From CAZNSX01 sp964575845 (GTDB taxonomy: Bacteria > UBA8248 > CAZNSX01), in NCBI GenBank assembly GCA_964575845.1, contig CAZNSX010000003.1:496001-560000 (forward strand): DNA of 64,000 nt, read 5' to 3'. Below the pieces are notes generated by a model. That model did no database searches and was not told where the DNA came from. It worked only from the letters and a program-made list of their open reading frames with translations. The position numbers and the translations under genes are program-made. This document shows, one piece after another, positions 8,310 to 17,311 of the stretch (position 1 is its first letter; each line of letters starts with the position of its first letter).

Positions 8310-9254
8310 ATGGGGTACGGATTTAAGCGAAAGGACCTCCTGGGGATCAGGGAACTGGAACCCGACGAGATCAATTTCATCCTTGACCAGGCGGTTTCCT
8401 TCAAGGAGGTCTCGCAGAGGGACATAAAGAAGGTGCCCACCCTGAGGGGGAAGACCATCGTAACCCTCTTCTACGAGCCCAGTACCCGCACGCGCGCTTC
8501 CTTTGAGATAGCCGCCAAGCGCCTCTCGGCCGATACCCTCACCATTTCCCCCTCTACCAGCAGTGCCCTCAAGGGAGAGACCCTGAGGGACACAGCCCGG
8601 AACATTGAGGCCATGGCCGCAGACATCCTAATCGTGCGCCACAGCGCCTCGGGAGCCCCAGAATTCTTGGCCCGGCACCTGAAGGGCTCCGTGGTCAATG
8701 CGGGGGATGGCAACCATGAGCACCCGACCCAGGCGCTACTTGACCTTTTCACCATCCGGGAGCGCAAGGGCCATATAGCAGGGCTCAAGATTTCTATCGT
8801 GGGGGATATCGCCCACAGCCGGGTCGCGCGCTCAAATCTTTACGGGATGACCAAGCTGGGGGCGGAGGTCACCCTCTGCGGACCACCCACCATGATGCCG
8901 CCCGAGGTCGGGCGTCTTGGGGTGAAGGTCTGCCACCGGGTGGGAGAGGCCATCGAGGGGGCCGATGTCATCATGGCTCTGCGGATACAGCTTGAGAGGG
9001 GAAGCGGAACACTATTTCCTACCCTGAGGGAGTATTCGCGGCTTTTCGGCTTGAATATAGACCGATTGAAAGCGGCCAAGGATGATGTCCTCATCATGCA
9101 CCCTGGCCCCATAAACCGTGGCGTTGAGATCTCCCCTGAGGTGGCCGACGGGCCGTTCTCCATAATTCTTGACCAGGTGACCAGCGGCGTAGCTGTCCGC
9201 ATGGCTGTGCTTTATCTCTTGGCGGGGAGAGTTGCGGATGTGCCTGTTAGTTAA
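8310..9254 (+). CDS. pyrB: Aspartate carbamoyltransferase catalytic subunit
   Basis: Condenses carbamoyl phosphate with aspartate in pyrimidine synthesis. The carbamoyl-phosphate site EPSTRTRASFE is near residue 57, the SxxKGE loop (SALKGETLRDT) supplies Ser and Lys from the neighbouring subunit, and HPTQALLDL is intact. The C-terminal aspartate domain contains LRIQLERG and HPGPINRG. At 314 residues it is a standard catalytic chain without the N-terminal extension of pseudomonad PyrB. It begins 3 bases after pyrR and overlaps pyrC. No pyrI regulatory subunit is adjacent; a PyrC'-type partner could provide assembly instead. Confidence 0.96.
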   Translation: MGYGFKRKDLLGIRELEPDEINFILDQAVSFKEVSQRDIKKVPTLRGKTIVTLFYEPSTRTRASFEIAAKRLSADTLTISPSTSSALKGETLRDTARNIEAMAADILIVRHSASGAPEFLARHLKGSVVNAGDGNHEHPTQALLDLFTIRERKGHIAGLKISIVGDIAHSRVARSNLYGMTKLGAEVTLCGPPTMMPPEVGRLGVKVCHRVGEAIEGADVIMALRIQLERGSGTLFPTLREYSRLFGLNIDRLKAAKDDVLIMHPGPINRGVEISPEVADGPFSIILDQVTSGVAVRMAVLYLLAGRVADVPVS

Positions 9255-10524
9255 GGGCGGCCGCCTTGTGGACCCGGCGGAAGATATAGATGAGGCTATG
9301 GACCTCCTCATCAGGGACGGGCGGGTCGCGGAGAGGGGAAAGGACCTCCCCCTTTCTCCGGGTGAAGTGAAAGTCATCGATGCCAAGGGGAAGGTCGTGG
9401 CCCCGGGATTCATAGATATCGGCCCGCAGCTCAGGGAGCCGGGCTTCGAGTACAAGGAGGATATAGCCTCTGGCACGAGGGCCGCCGCGGCCGGAGGCTT
9501 CACGGCCCTGGCCCCCATGCCCAATACCCGCCCGGTGAATGACAATGCAGCCGTGACGGAGTTCATCCTCCGCCGCGCCGTAGAGGTGGGCTGCGTCCAT
9601 GTGCTCCCCGTCGGGGCCCTCTCCCAGGGAACCGAAGGGGAGGGGCTCTCGGAGATGGGAGATATGAGGGCCGCGGGAGCGGTAGCCTTCTCTGACGGAG
9701 AGCGGGCTCTCAGGGACAGTACGCTCATGCGCAGGGCTCTGGAGTATGCCCTCATGTTGGAGGCTCCCGTGATATCCTGCCCGGAGGACCCCTTCCTGGC
9801 CGCCGGAGGGCTCATGCACGAGGGTCTTGTCTCGACGGAGCTCGGTCTTCCAGGAATACCGCGGGAGGCCGAGGAAGTCATGGCCTTCAGGGATATGAAG
9901 CTGGCGGAACTCACGGGAGGGCGCCTCCACCTCGCCCATATAAGCAGCCGCGGAACCGTGAAACTCGTGCGGGAGGCCAAAGAGAGGGGGGTGAGGGTAA
10001 CCTGCAGCGTGACCCCTCATCACCTCTGCCTCGCCGATGGGGCTGTGAGGGGCTATGACGTCAATGCCAAGGTCAGGCCGCCCTTGAGGGGAGCCGAGGA
10101 TCAGCAGGCGCTTCTTGAGGGCCTGAGGGATGGAACCATAGACATGATCGCCACTGCTCACGCGCCCCATGACGTGGGCGAGCGGCAGGTAGAATTTCAA
10201 GAGGCTGAACCTGGTATAGTGGGCCTTGAGACAGCCCTCTCGCTCATGCTCGACCGGCTGGTCTCAAGGGGGATTCTCACCCTTGGGCAACTTGTTGAAA
10301 AGCTGAGCACCAATCCCGCCCGCACCTTGGGGCTCGCCAAAGGCACCTTGAGGCCCGGGGCGGATGGGGATTTAACCATACTTGACCCTGAGGCAGAGAC
10401 GATAGTGAACGTAGGAGCCTTTCGCTCCAAGGGTAAGAATAGTCCCTTTCATGGCTGGCGGCTCAAGGGGAGGGTCCTGGCAACAGTTGTGAGCGGCAGG
10501 ATAGTGGCGGAGAGGTGGGAGTGA
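9238..10524 (+). CDS. pyrC': Dihydroorotase homologue, probably catalytically inactive (PyrC'-like)
   Basis: The full-length (428-residue) class I dihydroorotase fold is clear: VDPAEDIDEA, APGFIDI, REPGFEYKEDIASGTRAAAAGGFT, MPNTRPVND, NAKVRPPLR, EFQEAEPGIVGLET. The usual HxH metal pair after GFID is replaced by G-P-Q (residues 62-64). The later His of the S-H-C-E-D motif is missing (S-C-P-E-D, 180-184), the Asp of A-T-D-H-A-P-H is Ala (307), and the F-S-D-D-G motif reads F-S-D-G-E. His234 (HLAH) remains. Loss of most metal ligands is the hallmark of PyrC' subunits, which in Pseudomonas-type pyrBC' operons support aspartate transcarbamoylase assembly. An active dihydroorotase should exist elsewhere. 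The ATG start overlaps the pyrB end. Confidence 0.9.
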   Translation: MCLLVKGGRLVDPAEDIDEAMDLLIRDGRVAERGKDLPLSPGEVKVIDAKGKVVAPGFIDIGPQLREPGFEYKEDIASGTRAAAAGGFTALAPMPNTRPVNDNAAVTEFILRRAVEVGCVHVLPVGALSQGTEGEGLSEMGDMRAAGAVAFSDGERALRDSTLMRRALEYALMLEAPVISCPEDPFLAAGGLMHEGLVSTELGLPGIPREAEEVMAFRDMKLAELTGGRLHLAHISSRGTVKLVREAKERGVRVTCSVTPHHLCLADGAVRGYDVNAKVRPPLRGAEDQQALLEGLRDGTIDMIATAHAPHDVGERQVEFQEAEPGIVGLETALSLMLDRLVSRGILTLGQLVEKLSTNPARTLGLAKGTLRPGADGDLTILDPEAETIVNVGAFRSKGKNSPFHGWRLKGRVLATVVSGRIVAERWE

Positions 10525-11405
10525 GCGAAGAGGGGCTTCCCCCGGCACCCTCCCGCGCCCTATCTTACCTCTCTTTCGCCGCCTTGGCCTTTCTCCTTCT
10601 GTTGCTTCTGGTCCTGGCCTCACGGGAAAAGGGACGGCTTGAGGTAATCTTCCCCGCCCTCAGCTGCGGGGAGAGTATCCTGGTAAAATATTCCTCTGAG
10701 GCTCTGCCCCGTCCTTTTGGCTTCCTCATAGACGGGGGGTGTGCTGAGGCGGGGAAAGAAGTGCTGAGGACTCTCAGGAGGGAGGGCATAAGAAGGCTAG
10801 AGCTCATGCTCCTCACTCACCCGCATCCAGACCATTTCGGGGGGCTCGTAGCGGTACTCGAGGATATGCCCGTGGAGAGGCTCTTGGAGAACGGTATGGA
10901 GGGTGAGAAGGCGCCCTGGGAGGCTTACAGCCGGCGCAGGCTTCGGGCAAGGGAGCGGTTACTTGCCCGGCGGGGGATGGTCCTCTGGGAGGAGGCGGGC
11001 GCGAGGGTCATAGTCCTCTCACCCTGGGAGCCCTTGAGTGATAATCCCAACCGGGAATCGGTTGTGGTGAAGTTGAACCTAGGGGCTATTTCCTTTCTTT
11101 TCACAGGTGATATCGACGCTAAGAAAAAGGAAGAGCTCCTGCCCCTCGGGCCAAAGGGCCTGAGAAGTCAGATACTGAAAGTGAGCCACCACGGAGAGGG
11201 GGGCGACCTATCGCCGCCTTTCCTCAGGGCGGTCTCGCCCCAGGTGGCTGTGATACTGAGGGGGAACCCCCTCTGGCAAGGCCCCGGGAACGAAACCTTA
11301 AGAGCCCTTAAGGAGGAGGGCGCCTTGATTCACCGGGCGGACCGGGATGGGGATTTGAGAGTCTTAACCGACGGGCGAAGCTACCGCTTGAGCCGTAAGG
11401 AGTAG
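10521..11405 (+). CDS. Membrane-anchored MBL-fold hydrolase, ComEC-like
   Basis: A metallo-beta-lactamase fold protein of about 294 residues. A hydrophobic segment at about residues 14-34 (LSFAALAFLLLLLLVLAS) anchors it or acts as a signal. The zinc motif is HPHPDH at residues 100-105, followed by a distal Asp in LFTGDID and a VSHHGEGG motif near 222. Order and motifs resemble the C-terminal MBL domain of ComEC/Rec2, but the competence membrane domain is absent. It sits inside the pyr operon, with a GTG start overlapping the pyrC' stop and carA only 2 bases downstream, yet no pyrimidine role is known for this family. GTG at 10515 is an alternative start. Confidence 0.85.
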   Translation: MSEEGLPPAPSRALSYLSFAALAFLLLLLLVLASREKGRLEVIFPALSCGESILVKYSSEALPRPFGFLIDGGCAEAGKEVLRTLRREGIRRLELMLLTHPHPDHFGGLVAVLEDMPVERLLENGMEGEKAPWEAYSRRRLRARERLLARRGMVLWEEAGARVIVLSPWEPLSDNPNRESVVVKLNLGAISFLFTGDIDAKKKEELLPLGPKGLRSQILKVSHHGEGGDLSPPFLRAVSPQVAVILRGNPLWQGPGNETLRALKEEGALIHRADRDGDLRVLTDGRSYRLSRKE

Positions 11406-11407
11406 CC

Positions 11408-12484
11408 ATGGAGGCCCTGCTTGCTCTTGAAGATGGTCGAACCTTCAGGGGCCGCTCTTTCGGCGCCCAGGGTGAGGCCCAGGGAGAGGTGGTATTCAAC
11501 ACCAGCATGACGGGCTATCAGGAAGTGCTCACCGACCCCTCCTACCGGGGCCAGATGGTGGTCATGACCTATCCCCTCATGGGAAACTACGGGGTCAACC
11601 CTGAGGACATCCAGTCGGGAAGGCCCTGGGTAGAGGCATTTGTCGTCCGCGAGGGCTGCCTCGTCCCCAGCAACTGGCGCTCAAGAGGGAACCTTGAGGA
11701 TTATCTCAAAGAGTGGGGAATAGCGGGCATCCAGGGGATTGACACCCGTTCACTCACACGCCACATCAGGGAAGGGGGCGCCAAGAGGGCTCTTCTCTCC
11801 ACTGAAGACCTCGACCCCGAGAGCCTTGTCGAGAGGGCGAGGAATAGCCCCGGCCTTGAGGGAAGGGACCTCGTGCGGGATGTTACCCGCCCTGCCCCCC
11901 ATGACTTTGGAGGGGAGGGACCTCTCCTCGCGGTCTACGATTTCGGCGTCAAGCGCCACATCCTTGAGCTTCTGAGCCGCTATTTTACCTTAAAGGTTCT
12001 TCCCGCTTGGTGGGACGCTGCGTCTATTTTCTCCATGGGAGCTGAGGCCGTCTTTCTCTCTAACGGCCCGGGCGACCCCGAAGGTGTTCCCTATGCCATC
12101 GAGAACGTAAGGAAGCTTCTTGGGAAGTTGCCCGTAATAGGTATATGCCTTGGACACCAGCTTCTGGGGCTTGCGCTTGGGGGAAGGACCTATAAGCTGA
12201 AGTTCGGCCACCACGGCGCTAACCAGCCCGTCAAGGACCTCGCCACAGGCCACGTGGCCATAACGGCCCAGAACCATAGCTTTGCAGTTGATATCGCCTC
12301 CCTTCCCCCTGGCGTTCAAGTCACCCACATGAACCTAAATGACGAGACCGTTGAAGGCATGAAGTGCTTCGAGCCCCCGTTCTTTTCCGTGCAGTACCAT
12401 CCCGAGGCTTCTCCCGGTCCCAGGGATTCAGAGCCCCTTTTCGATGCCTTCCGGCGCTTTGTGGATGAGGCGAGGGAGAACTAG
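11408..12484 (+). CDS. carA: Carbamoyl-phosphate synthase small (glutaminase) subunit
   Basis: The class I glutamine amidotransferase subunit that passes ammonia to CarB. The N-terminal CPSase small-chain domain starts ALLALEDGRTFRGRSFG and contains FNTSMTGYQEVLTDPSY. The glutaminase domain has the nucleophile Cys in GICLGHQLLGLALGG and the His-x-Glu pair in VQYHPEASPGP. The 358-residue length is typical. ATG at 11408 lies 2 bases after the MBL gene, and carB follows after 3 bases. As part of the PyrR-controlled operon it supplies carbamoyl phosphate to PyrB; arginine synthesis presumably draws on the same pool. Confidence 0.97.
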   Translation: MEALLALEDGRTFRGRSFGAQGEAQGEVVFNTSMTGYQEVLTDPSYRGQMVVMTYPLMGNYGVNPEDIQSGRPWVEAFVVREGCLVPSNWRSRGNLEDYLKEWGIAGIQGIDTRSLTRHIREGGAKRALLSTEDLDPESLVERARNSPGLEGRDLVRDVTRPAPHDFGGEGPLLAVYDFGVKRHILELLSRYFTLKVLPAWWDAASIFSMGAEAVFLSNGPGDPEGVPYAIENVRKLLGKLPVIGICLGHQLLGLALGGRTYKLKFGHHGANQPVKDLATGHVAITAQNHSFAVDIASLPPGVQVTHMNLNDETVEGMKCFEPPFFSVQYHPEASPGPRDSEPLFDAFRRFVDEAREN

Positions 12485-12487
12485 TCC

Positions 12488-15400
12488 GTGCCCAAGCGAA
12501 AGGATATAGAGAGCATTCTGATCGTAGGCTCAGGGCCGATCATCATAGGGCAGGCGTGTGAGTTCGACTACTCGGGCACCCAGGCCTGCAAGGCCCTCAC
12601 CCAGGAAGGCTATAAGGTTATCCTGGTCAACAGCAACCCCGCTACCATCATGACCGACCCAGGACTCGCCTACAGGACCTACATAGAGCCCATCATGCCC
12701 AAGAGCGTAGAGGCCATCATAAAGAAGGAGCGGCCCCACGCTCTGCTTCCCACGCTGGGCGGTCAGACGGCATTGAATGTGGCCGTGGCCCTGGCGAGGG
12801 CGGGAGTCCTCGAGCGCTACGGGGTCGAGCTAATAGGGGCTAATCAGGAGGCCATAGAGAGGGCCGAGGACAGGGACAAGTTCAAGGAGGTCGTGGAGTC
12901 CTGCGGTCTCGCCCTCCCCAGGAGCGGCTACGCTCGCTCGGAGGAGGAAGCCTGGGAGATAGTGGCGGAGCTGGGCTATCCGGTGGTGCTGCGTCCCTCT
13001 TTCACACTTGGGGGGACGGGCGGAAACGTGGCCTATAACCAAGAGGAATTCCAGGAGTTCGTTCAGTGGGCTCTCAAGGAGAGCCCCGAGGGGGAGGTCT
13101 TGGTCGAGGAGTCGGTCATCGGCTGGAAGGAGTTTGAGCTCGAGGTGATGCGGGACAAGAAGGATAACGTGGCCGTCATCTGCTCCATCGAGAACTTCGA
13201 CCCCATGGGGATACATACGGGCGATAGCATCACCGTTGCCCCCGTCCAGACACTTACTGACCGGGAGTACCAGCGGATGAGGGATGCGGCGCTACAGATA
13301 ATCCGGGCCGTCGGGGTGGAGACCGGAGGCTCAAACATTCAGTTTGCCGTAGACCCCAAAGATGGCCGCCTGCTCGTCATCGAGATGAACCCGAGGGTCT
13401 CCCGCAGCTCAGCCCTGGCCTCAAAGGCAACCGGTTACCCCATAGCCAAGATAGCGGCTAAACTCGCCGTGGGCCTCACCCTGGATGAGATTCAAAATGA
13501 CATAACGCTCAAGACCCCGGCCTCTTTCGAGCCGGCCATCGACTACTGTGTGGTCAAATTCCCGCGCTTTGCCTTCGAGAAGTTCCCTGAGGCTGAGCCT
13601 GTGCTCGGCACCCAGATGCGCTCGGTGGGTGAGGTGATGGCCATAGGGCGGAATTTCAGGGAGGCCCTGGGAAAGGCCATCCGCTCGCTTGAGACCGAAA
13701 GGCATGGGCTCGAGGAGCCGGATAGGGAGTTCCCCCTCATGGAGCGCCGCGACCGGGAGAGGGCCATGCGTGAGGCCCTCAAGCGCCCCGGACCCGATCG
13801 CGTCTGGCAGCTGGCAAGGGCAATGCGGGCGGGAATGTCCATAGATGAATGCTATGAACTCACGGCGATAGACCCCTGGTTTCTGCGCCAGATCGCGGAG
13901 GTGGTCTCCTTTGAGGAGACCCTGAGGGGAGAAGCGGCCCGAGGTCTCACCCCATCCCTCCTCAGGCGGGCAAAGGAGCATGGGTTCTCTGACGCCTCGA
14001 TTGCGGGGCTCACCGGCCTCGATGAAGGTGAGGTGAGGGGGTTGCGCCGCTCCCATGGGGTCAGGCCTGTTTTCAAGCGTGTGGACACCTGCGCTGCCGA
14101 GTTTGAGGCCTTCACACCCTATCTATACTCCACCTATGAGGAGGAGTGTGAGGCCAAGCCTACGGCGCAGCGGAAGGTCATGATCCTCGGCAGCGGCCCC
14201 AACAGGATAGGGCAGGGGATAGAGTTTGACTATTGCTGCGTTCACGGCTCCCTGGCCTTTGCAGAAGCGGGCTTCGAGACCATCATGGTCAACTGCAACC
14301 CCGAGACCGTGAGCACTGACTATGATATCTCGCACCGCCTCTATTTTGAGCCCCTGACCCTGGAGGACGTGCTGGCCATCGTGGAGGTGGAGAAGCCCGA
14401 AGGGGTAGTGGTGCAGTTCGGCGGCCAGACCCCTCTCAAGCTGGCGGAACCTCTCGCTCGTGAAGGGGTGAATATCCTGGGGACCAGTGTCGAGAGCATA
14501 GACCGCACTGAGGACAGAGAGCGCTTCGGGGAGCTCATCCGGGACCTGGGGCTCACCCACACCGACTACGGCGTCGCGACCTCTTATGAGGAAGCTCGGG
14601 AGGTGGCTGAAGGCCTGGGTTATCCCGTGGTGGTGAGGCCCTCCTATGTGCTCGGCGGAAGGGCCATGCGGATCGTTTATGACGGGGAGAGCCTTAGGGA
14701 GTACATATCGGGGGCCGTGGAGGCTTCCCCCGAAAGGCCCATCCTCGTGGATAAGTTTATTGAAGGGGCCATAGAGATCGATGTGGATGCCGTGGCCGAT
14801 GGCCGGGAAATAGTCGTGGCCGGCGTCATGGAGCACATAGAGGAGGCCGGGGTCCACTCCGGCGACTCCGCCTGCTCCCTTCCCGCATACAGTATATCTC
14901 CCTGCATGGTGGAGGAGCTGAAGCGCCAGACCCGCGTCATCGCGAAAGAGCTCGAAGTCGTCGGCCTCATAAACATTCAGTTCGCACTTAAGCGCGGGAA
15001 GGTTTATGTCCTGGAGGTGAACCCCAGGGCCTCGCGCACCGTGCCCTTCGTGAGCAAGGCGACAGGACTGCCGCTCGCCAAAGTGGCTTCCCGGATCATG
15101 GCGGGGGCGAGCCTCAAAGACCTCGGCATAGTGGAAGACCCATCCCCCTCCCATGTGGCTGTGAAGGAGGCCGTTTTTCCCTTCAAGCGATTTCCCGGTG
15201 TCGATACCCTGCTTGGCCCCGAAATGAAATCCACGGGCGAGGTCATGGGAATAGACGTCGACTTTCCCATGGCCTTCATCAAGGCCCAGCTGGGGGCGGG
15301 TGTCTCCGTTCCCCTGGGGGGAGCGGCTTTCTTGAGCGTCAAGGATGGCGATAAGGCGTATGCCGTGGGGATCGCTAAAGAGCTACTTGACCAGGGGTTC

Positions 15401-15751
15401 AAGATTCTTGCAACCCGGGGCACTTGGGATGCCATAAGGGCCGCAGGGCTTCAGGCCGAGCTTGTCAGGAAGGTGAAGGAGGGGCGCCCCCATATCGTGG
15501 ACCGCATGATAAACGGCGAGGTGGCCCTCGTCATCAATACAACCTTCGGCCGCTCTTCCGTTCTGGACTCTTACTCCATCCGCAGGACGGCCCTTAACCG
15601 CGATATCTTCTATTGCACAACCATCCCCGGGGCCCTTGCTGCCATAAGGGGGATAAGCGCCCTCCAGGAGCGAAGCCTCCAGGTGAAACCCCTCCAGAGC
15701 TACTACAGCTACGAGGTGATGCCCCTGGCCGTCGAGAAGGTAGCGACTTGA
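12488..15751 (+). CDS. carB: Carbamoyl-phosphate synthase large subunit
   Basis: Makes carbamoyl phosphate from bicarbonate, ammonia and two ATP. The two homologous ATP-grasp halves are both present: the first begins ILIVGSGPIIIGQACEFDYSG, the second VMILGSGPNRIGQGIEFDY near residue 560. Each carries its own MNPRVSRSSALASKATG or VNPRASRTVPFVSKATG signature. The C-terminal MGS-like allosteric domain (from about residue 940) binds effectors such as UMP or ornithine. Length is 1087 residues, normal for the single-chain form. It starts at GTG 3 bases after carA. The last bases overlap the TTG of the DUF3465 gene. Confidence 0.97.
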   Translation: MPKRKDIESILIVGSGPIIIGQACEFDYSGTQACKALTQEGYKVILVNSNPATIMTDPGLAYRTYIEPIMPKSVEAIIKKERPHALLPTLGGQTALNVAVALARAGVLERYGVELIGANQEAIERAEDRDKFKEVVESCGLALPRSGYARSEEEAWEIVAELGYPVVLRPSFTLGGTGGNVAYNQEEFQEFVQWALKESPEGEVLVEESVIGWKEFELEVMRDKKDNVAVICSIENFDPMGIHTGDSITVAPVQTLTDREYQRMRDAALQIIRAVGVETGGSNIQFAVDPKDGRLLVIEMNPRVSRSSALASKATGYPIAKIAAKLAVGLTLDEIQNDITLKTPASFEPAIDYCVVKFPRFAFEKFPEAEPVLGTQMRSVGEVMAIGRNFREALGKAIRSLETERHGLEEPDREFPLMERRDRERAMREALKRPGPDRVWQLARAMRAGMSIDECYELTAIDPWFLRQIAEVVSFEETLRGEAARGLTPSLLRRAKEHGFSDASIAGLTGLDEGEVRGLRRSHGVRPVFKRVDTCAAEFEAFTPYLYSTYEEECEAKPTAQRKVMILGSGPNRIGQGIEFDYCCVHGSLAFAEAGFETIMVNCNPETVSTDYDISHRLYFEPLTLEDVLAIVEVEKPEGVVVQFGGQTPLKLAEPLAREGVNILGTSVESIDRTEDRERFGELIRDLGLTHTDYGVATSYEEAREVAEGLGYPVVVRPSYVLGGRAMRIVYDGESLREYISGAVEASPERPILVDKFIEGAIEIDVDAVADGREIVVAGVMEHIEEAGVHSGDSACSLPAYSISPCMVEELKRQTRVIAKELEVVGLINIQFALKRGKVYVLEVNPRASRTVPFVSKATGLPLAKVASRIMAGASLKDLGIVEDPSPSHVAVKEAVFPFKRFPGVDTLLGPEMKSTGEVMGIDVDFPMAFIKAQLGAGVSVPLGGAAFLSVKDGDKAYAVGIAKELLDQGFKILATRGTWDAIRAAGLQAELVRKVKEGRPHIVDRMINGEVALVINTTFGRSSVLDSYSIRRTALNRDIFYCTTIPGALAAIRGISALQERSLQVKPLQSYYSYEVMPLAVEKVAT

Positions 15752-16167
15752 GGAGAAAACCCCTTCTCGTCCTCCCCGTCATCGGAGCTCTCCTCACACT
15801 TTTCCTCTCTTGCCCCACCCTCTGGGGTCAAGTCCTCCCTTTAAGCCCTCTCAGTCAGGCTTTCAGGGAGGAGCGCTCGGGCCTCTTTCTTGAGGCCGAG
15901 GGGGAGGTGGTCAAGGTCCTCCGGGATGACCTAAAGGGCAGGCGTCATCAGCGATTCATAATTCGCACCCAGGAGGGGCAAACTGTCCTCATCTCCCATA
16001 ACATAAGCCTCTCCCCCAGGGTGCCCGTTAGGGTGGGAGACCGGGTGGGGGTCCGCGGCAAATATGAGTGGAACAAGAAGGGAGGACTGATTCACTGGAC
16101 CCACCGCGACCCCGGGGGCCAGGGGCTCGGAGGATGGTTGCTCCACCAAGGCCGTCTCTACCGGTGA
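15748..16167 (+). CDS. DUF3465-family secreted protein
   Basis: A 139-residue protein with an N-terminal signal or anchor (LLVLPVIGALLTLFLSCPTLWG) and a compact beta domain. Conserved-looking stretches are VVKVLRDDLKGRRHQRFIIR, VLISHNISLSPRVP, DRVGVRGKYEWNKKGG, IHWTHRDP and GWLLHQGRLY. These match my memory of DUF3465, a family of small exported proteins of unknown role with an OB-like barrel. I choose TTG at 15748, which overlaps the carB stop, because residues encoded upstream lie over carB and look random. No function can be assigned; cotranscription with the pyr operon is likely from the overlap. Confidence 0.75.
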   Translation: MRRKPLLVLPVIGALLTLFLSCPTLWGQVLPLSPLSQAFREERSGLFLEAEGEVVKVLRDDLKGRRHQRFIIRTQEGQTVLISHNISLSPRVPVRVGDRVGVRGKYEWNKKGGLIHWTHRDPGGQGLGGWLLHQGRLYR

Positions 16168-16293
16168 GGCGGGGGAATATAGAGCCATCCGGGAGGGTTT
16201 CATTGACTTAGGTTCCTGCTTGATGCTACTATAAATAAGTGGCTGGTGGGTGCGCAAAGCGCTACTTCCTCTCGGTCAAGGGGCTCAAAGCGG

Positions 16294-16539
16294 GTGGTAC
16301 GCCTTCTATTTTACCTAGCCCTTTTTGCGGCTCTATATTTCTTGATAAAAGGGTTAGTGAGGGGTTGGACTTCAGCGGCGCCTCGTGCCCGGAAGCCCCT
16401 GCGGGACGTTATGGTGCAGTGTCCCCAGTGCAAGGTTTACCTGCCGCAGTCCATGGCCCTCTACCGGAAGGTGGAAGGTGCACGGCAGGCTTTCTGCAGT
16501 GAGGAGTGCGCCCGTGCCTTCAAGGAGGATATGGTTTGA
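16294..16539 (+). CDS. Small membrane-anchored zinc-motif protein (PP0621-like)
   Basis: An uncharacterised 81-residue protein: one hydrophobic segment (LLFYLALFAALYFLIKGLV), then a probable zinc site C-P-Q-C near the middle and F-C-S-E-E-C near the end, with VYLPQSMAL between. This C-x2-C ... C-x3-C layout and the LP-x-S motif resemble PP0621-family proteins. The role is unknown; a structural zinc is likely. The start is uncertain: GTG at 16294 puts the membrane helix at the N-terminus, whereas GTG at 16246 adds a basic 16-residue leader. It lies 69 bases before the transaldolase gene. Confidence 0.6.
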   Translation: MVRLLFYLALFAALYFLIKGLVRGWTSAAPRARKPLRDVMVQCPQCKVYLPQSMALYRKVEGARQAFCSEECARAFKEDMV

Positions 16540-16608
16540 GATTGAGGCTGATGGGCTCTCTTTTTCTCTGGGTTTGCCCCAGAAGGGCAGCGCTCTAGGG
16601 AGAAGGCA

Positions 16609-17268
16609 ATGAAATTCTTCATCGATACGGCTAATGTGGAGGAGGTCCGCGAGGCCCATCTTCTCGGGGTCATCGACGGGGTAACCACCAATCCCTCCCT
16701 AATTGCCAAGGAAGGAAAGGAATTTGAGCCTCTGGTGAGGGAGATCTGCAACATCTTGGATGGCCCCGTCAGTGTGGAAGTGGTCGCGGATGATTTCGAG
16801 GGTATGGTGGTTGAGGGCCGCGAGCTCGCGGCCCTCCACCCCAACATTGTGGTGAAGATCCCTATGACGGCTGAAGGGCTCAAGGCGGTGAAGCGGCTGG
16901 GAGAGGACGAGGTCAAAACGAACGTTACGCTCGTCTTCTCCGCAAGCCAGGCCTTGCTCGCGGCCAAAGCGGGCGCCAGCTATGTGAGCCCCTTTATCGG
17001 CCGCCTCGATGATGTGAGCCACACGGGCATGAATCTGGTTGAGGAAATCCTGACCATCTTCGGCAATTATGACTTCCCCACGGAGGTCATCGTGGCAAGC
17101 ATTCGCCACCCCCTCCATGTGGTTGAGGCGGCTCTTGTCGGGGCCGACATAGCCACCATACCCTTCCGCGTGATTCAGCAATTATTGAAGCATCCCCTGA
17201 CGGACATCGGCATCGAGCGATTCCTCAGGGATTGGCGGAGCGTTCGGGACACCCTTCCGCAGCCCTAG
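16609..17268 (+). CDS. fsa: Transaldolase / fructose-6-phosphate aldolase (small type)
   Basis: A 219-residue short-form transaldolase, an (alpha/beta)8 barrel. The N-terminus MKFFIDTANVEEVREA with GVTTNPSLIAKEG is the family signature, and the Schiff-base Lys is in VVKIPMTAEG (about residue 83). NVTLVFSASQALLAAKAGASYVSPFIGRLDD covers later strands. Members either exchange dihydroxyacetone units in the pentose-phosphate pathway or split fructose 6-phosphate. The sequence alone does not settle which, though short bacterial proteins of this kind are usually true transaldolases. A clear AGAAGG lies before the ATG. Confidence 0.93.
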   Translation: MKFFIDTANVEEVREAHLLGVIDGVTTNPSLIAKEGKEFEPLVREICNILDGPVSVEVVADDFEGMVVEGRELAALHPNIVVKIPMTAEGLKAVKRLGEDEVKTNVTLVFSASQALLAAKAGASYVSPFIGRLDDVSHTGMNLVEEILTIFGNYDFPTEVIVASIRHPLHVVEAALVGADIATIPFRVIQQLLKHPLTDIGIERFLRDWRSVRDTLPQP

Positions 17269-17311
17269 CTTGTGGGTGCCCCGACCGCGGGCGAAAGAGG
17301 AAAAAGAGAGT

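Noticed and set aside
10521..11405. Calling the MBL-fold gene comEC
   Set aside because: Only the C-terminal MBL-like domain is present; the OB and multi-helix competence domains that define ComEC are missing.
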